From Pseudorhizobium endolithicum (GTDB lineage: Bacteria > Pseudomonadota > Alphaproteobacteria > Rhizobiales > Rhizobiaceae): 64,000 bases of DNA. Within the stretch, counting starts at the first letter, position 1. Each line of letters begins with the position of its first letter. Under the pieces are notes generated by a model. It had not been told where the DNA came from, ran no database searches, and worked only from the letters and a program-made list of their open reading frames with translations. The position numbers and the translations under genes are program-made. Positions 63,976-64,000 of this stretch are shown one piece after another. The stretch covers positions 459,823 to 523,822 of the forward strand of contig NZ_CABFWF030000012.1 in NCBI RefSeq assembly GCF_902153245.2, given 5' to 3'.

Positions 63976-64000
63976 TGTTTTTGGGATTTCGATCTGCTTG

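Overview
The window looks like chromosomal DNA of a high-GC alphaproteobacterium of the Rhizobiaceae (Rhizobium, Ensifer or Shinella type). The evidence is the ctrA-chpT-sciP cell-cycle genes, the purA / large membrane protein / rpoH / rluD order, rhizobial-style hmuTUV, bkd and liv operons, and promoters of the alphaproteobacterial general-stress sigma factor EcfG (RpoE2) type. Species cannot be fixed from the sequence alone.

Layout. 0-3 kb: mnmA, then a CAT-anticodon tRNA whose 3' end is repeated 1.27 kb downstream. The repeats bracket a lower-GC insert carrying one unknown membrane-anchored gene. 3-9 kb: an HPP/CBS membrane protein, a NUDIX hydrolase and a P-type cation ATPase on the minus strand, diverging from a universal stress protein across a perfect FNR/FixK-type box (TTGAT-N4-ATCAA). 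8.8-32 kb: a stress-gene region. At least thirteen GGAAC-N16/17-NNTT sites, almost all 23-46 bp before a start codon, precede a thioredoxin-reductase-like flavoprotein, a Zn-alcohol dehydrogenase/SDR operon, UDP-glucose dehydrogenase, a YhdF-like SDR, an ndh / 94-aa protein / CYP152 P450 operon, two tandem 24-residue membrane microproteins, treZY, a nucleotidyltransferase/phosphoesterase pair and several tiny hydrophilic proteins. The branched-chain 2-oxoacid dehydrogenase operon (bkdA1-bkdA2-bkdB-lpdV) sits inside this region without such a promoter.

32-36 kb: heme acquisition, with divergent hutX/hmuQ-like genes and hmuTUV. 36-44 kb: a mixture of DUF454, glyoxalase, ung, a quinone-detoxification-like pair (mhqO/mhqD type), an aldehyde dehydrogenase, an orphan amino-acid-binding protein, a lysozyme-like lipoprotein and an EamA exporter. 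43.7-51 kb: purA, a 773-aa tripartite membrane protein, rpoH, rluD, a small membrane protein and a TrmH-type methyltransferase.

51-57 kb: envelope and cell-cycle genes: a coiled-coil protein, an eipA-like gene, chpT, a single-domain receiver, ctrA, a FliJ-like gene, a GNAT enzyme and sciP. ChpT phosphorylates CtrA and SciP restrains CtrA, so one control circuit is grouped here. 56.7-58 kb: a DUF2793 phage-type protein directly abuts a decapitated sugar-transferase tail, which marks an old rearrangement. 58-64 kb: the complete branched-chain amino acid ABC transporter livHMGF, a small membrane protein and livK, closed by a strong terminator.
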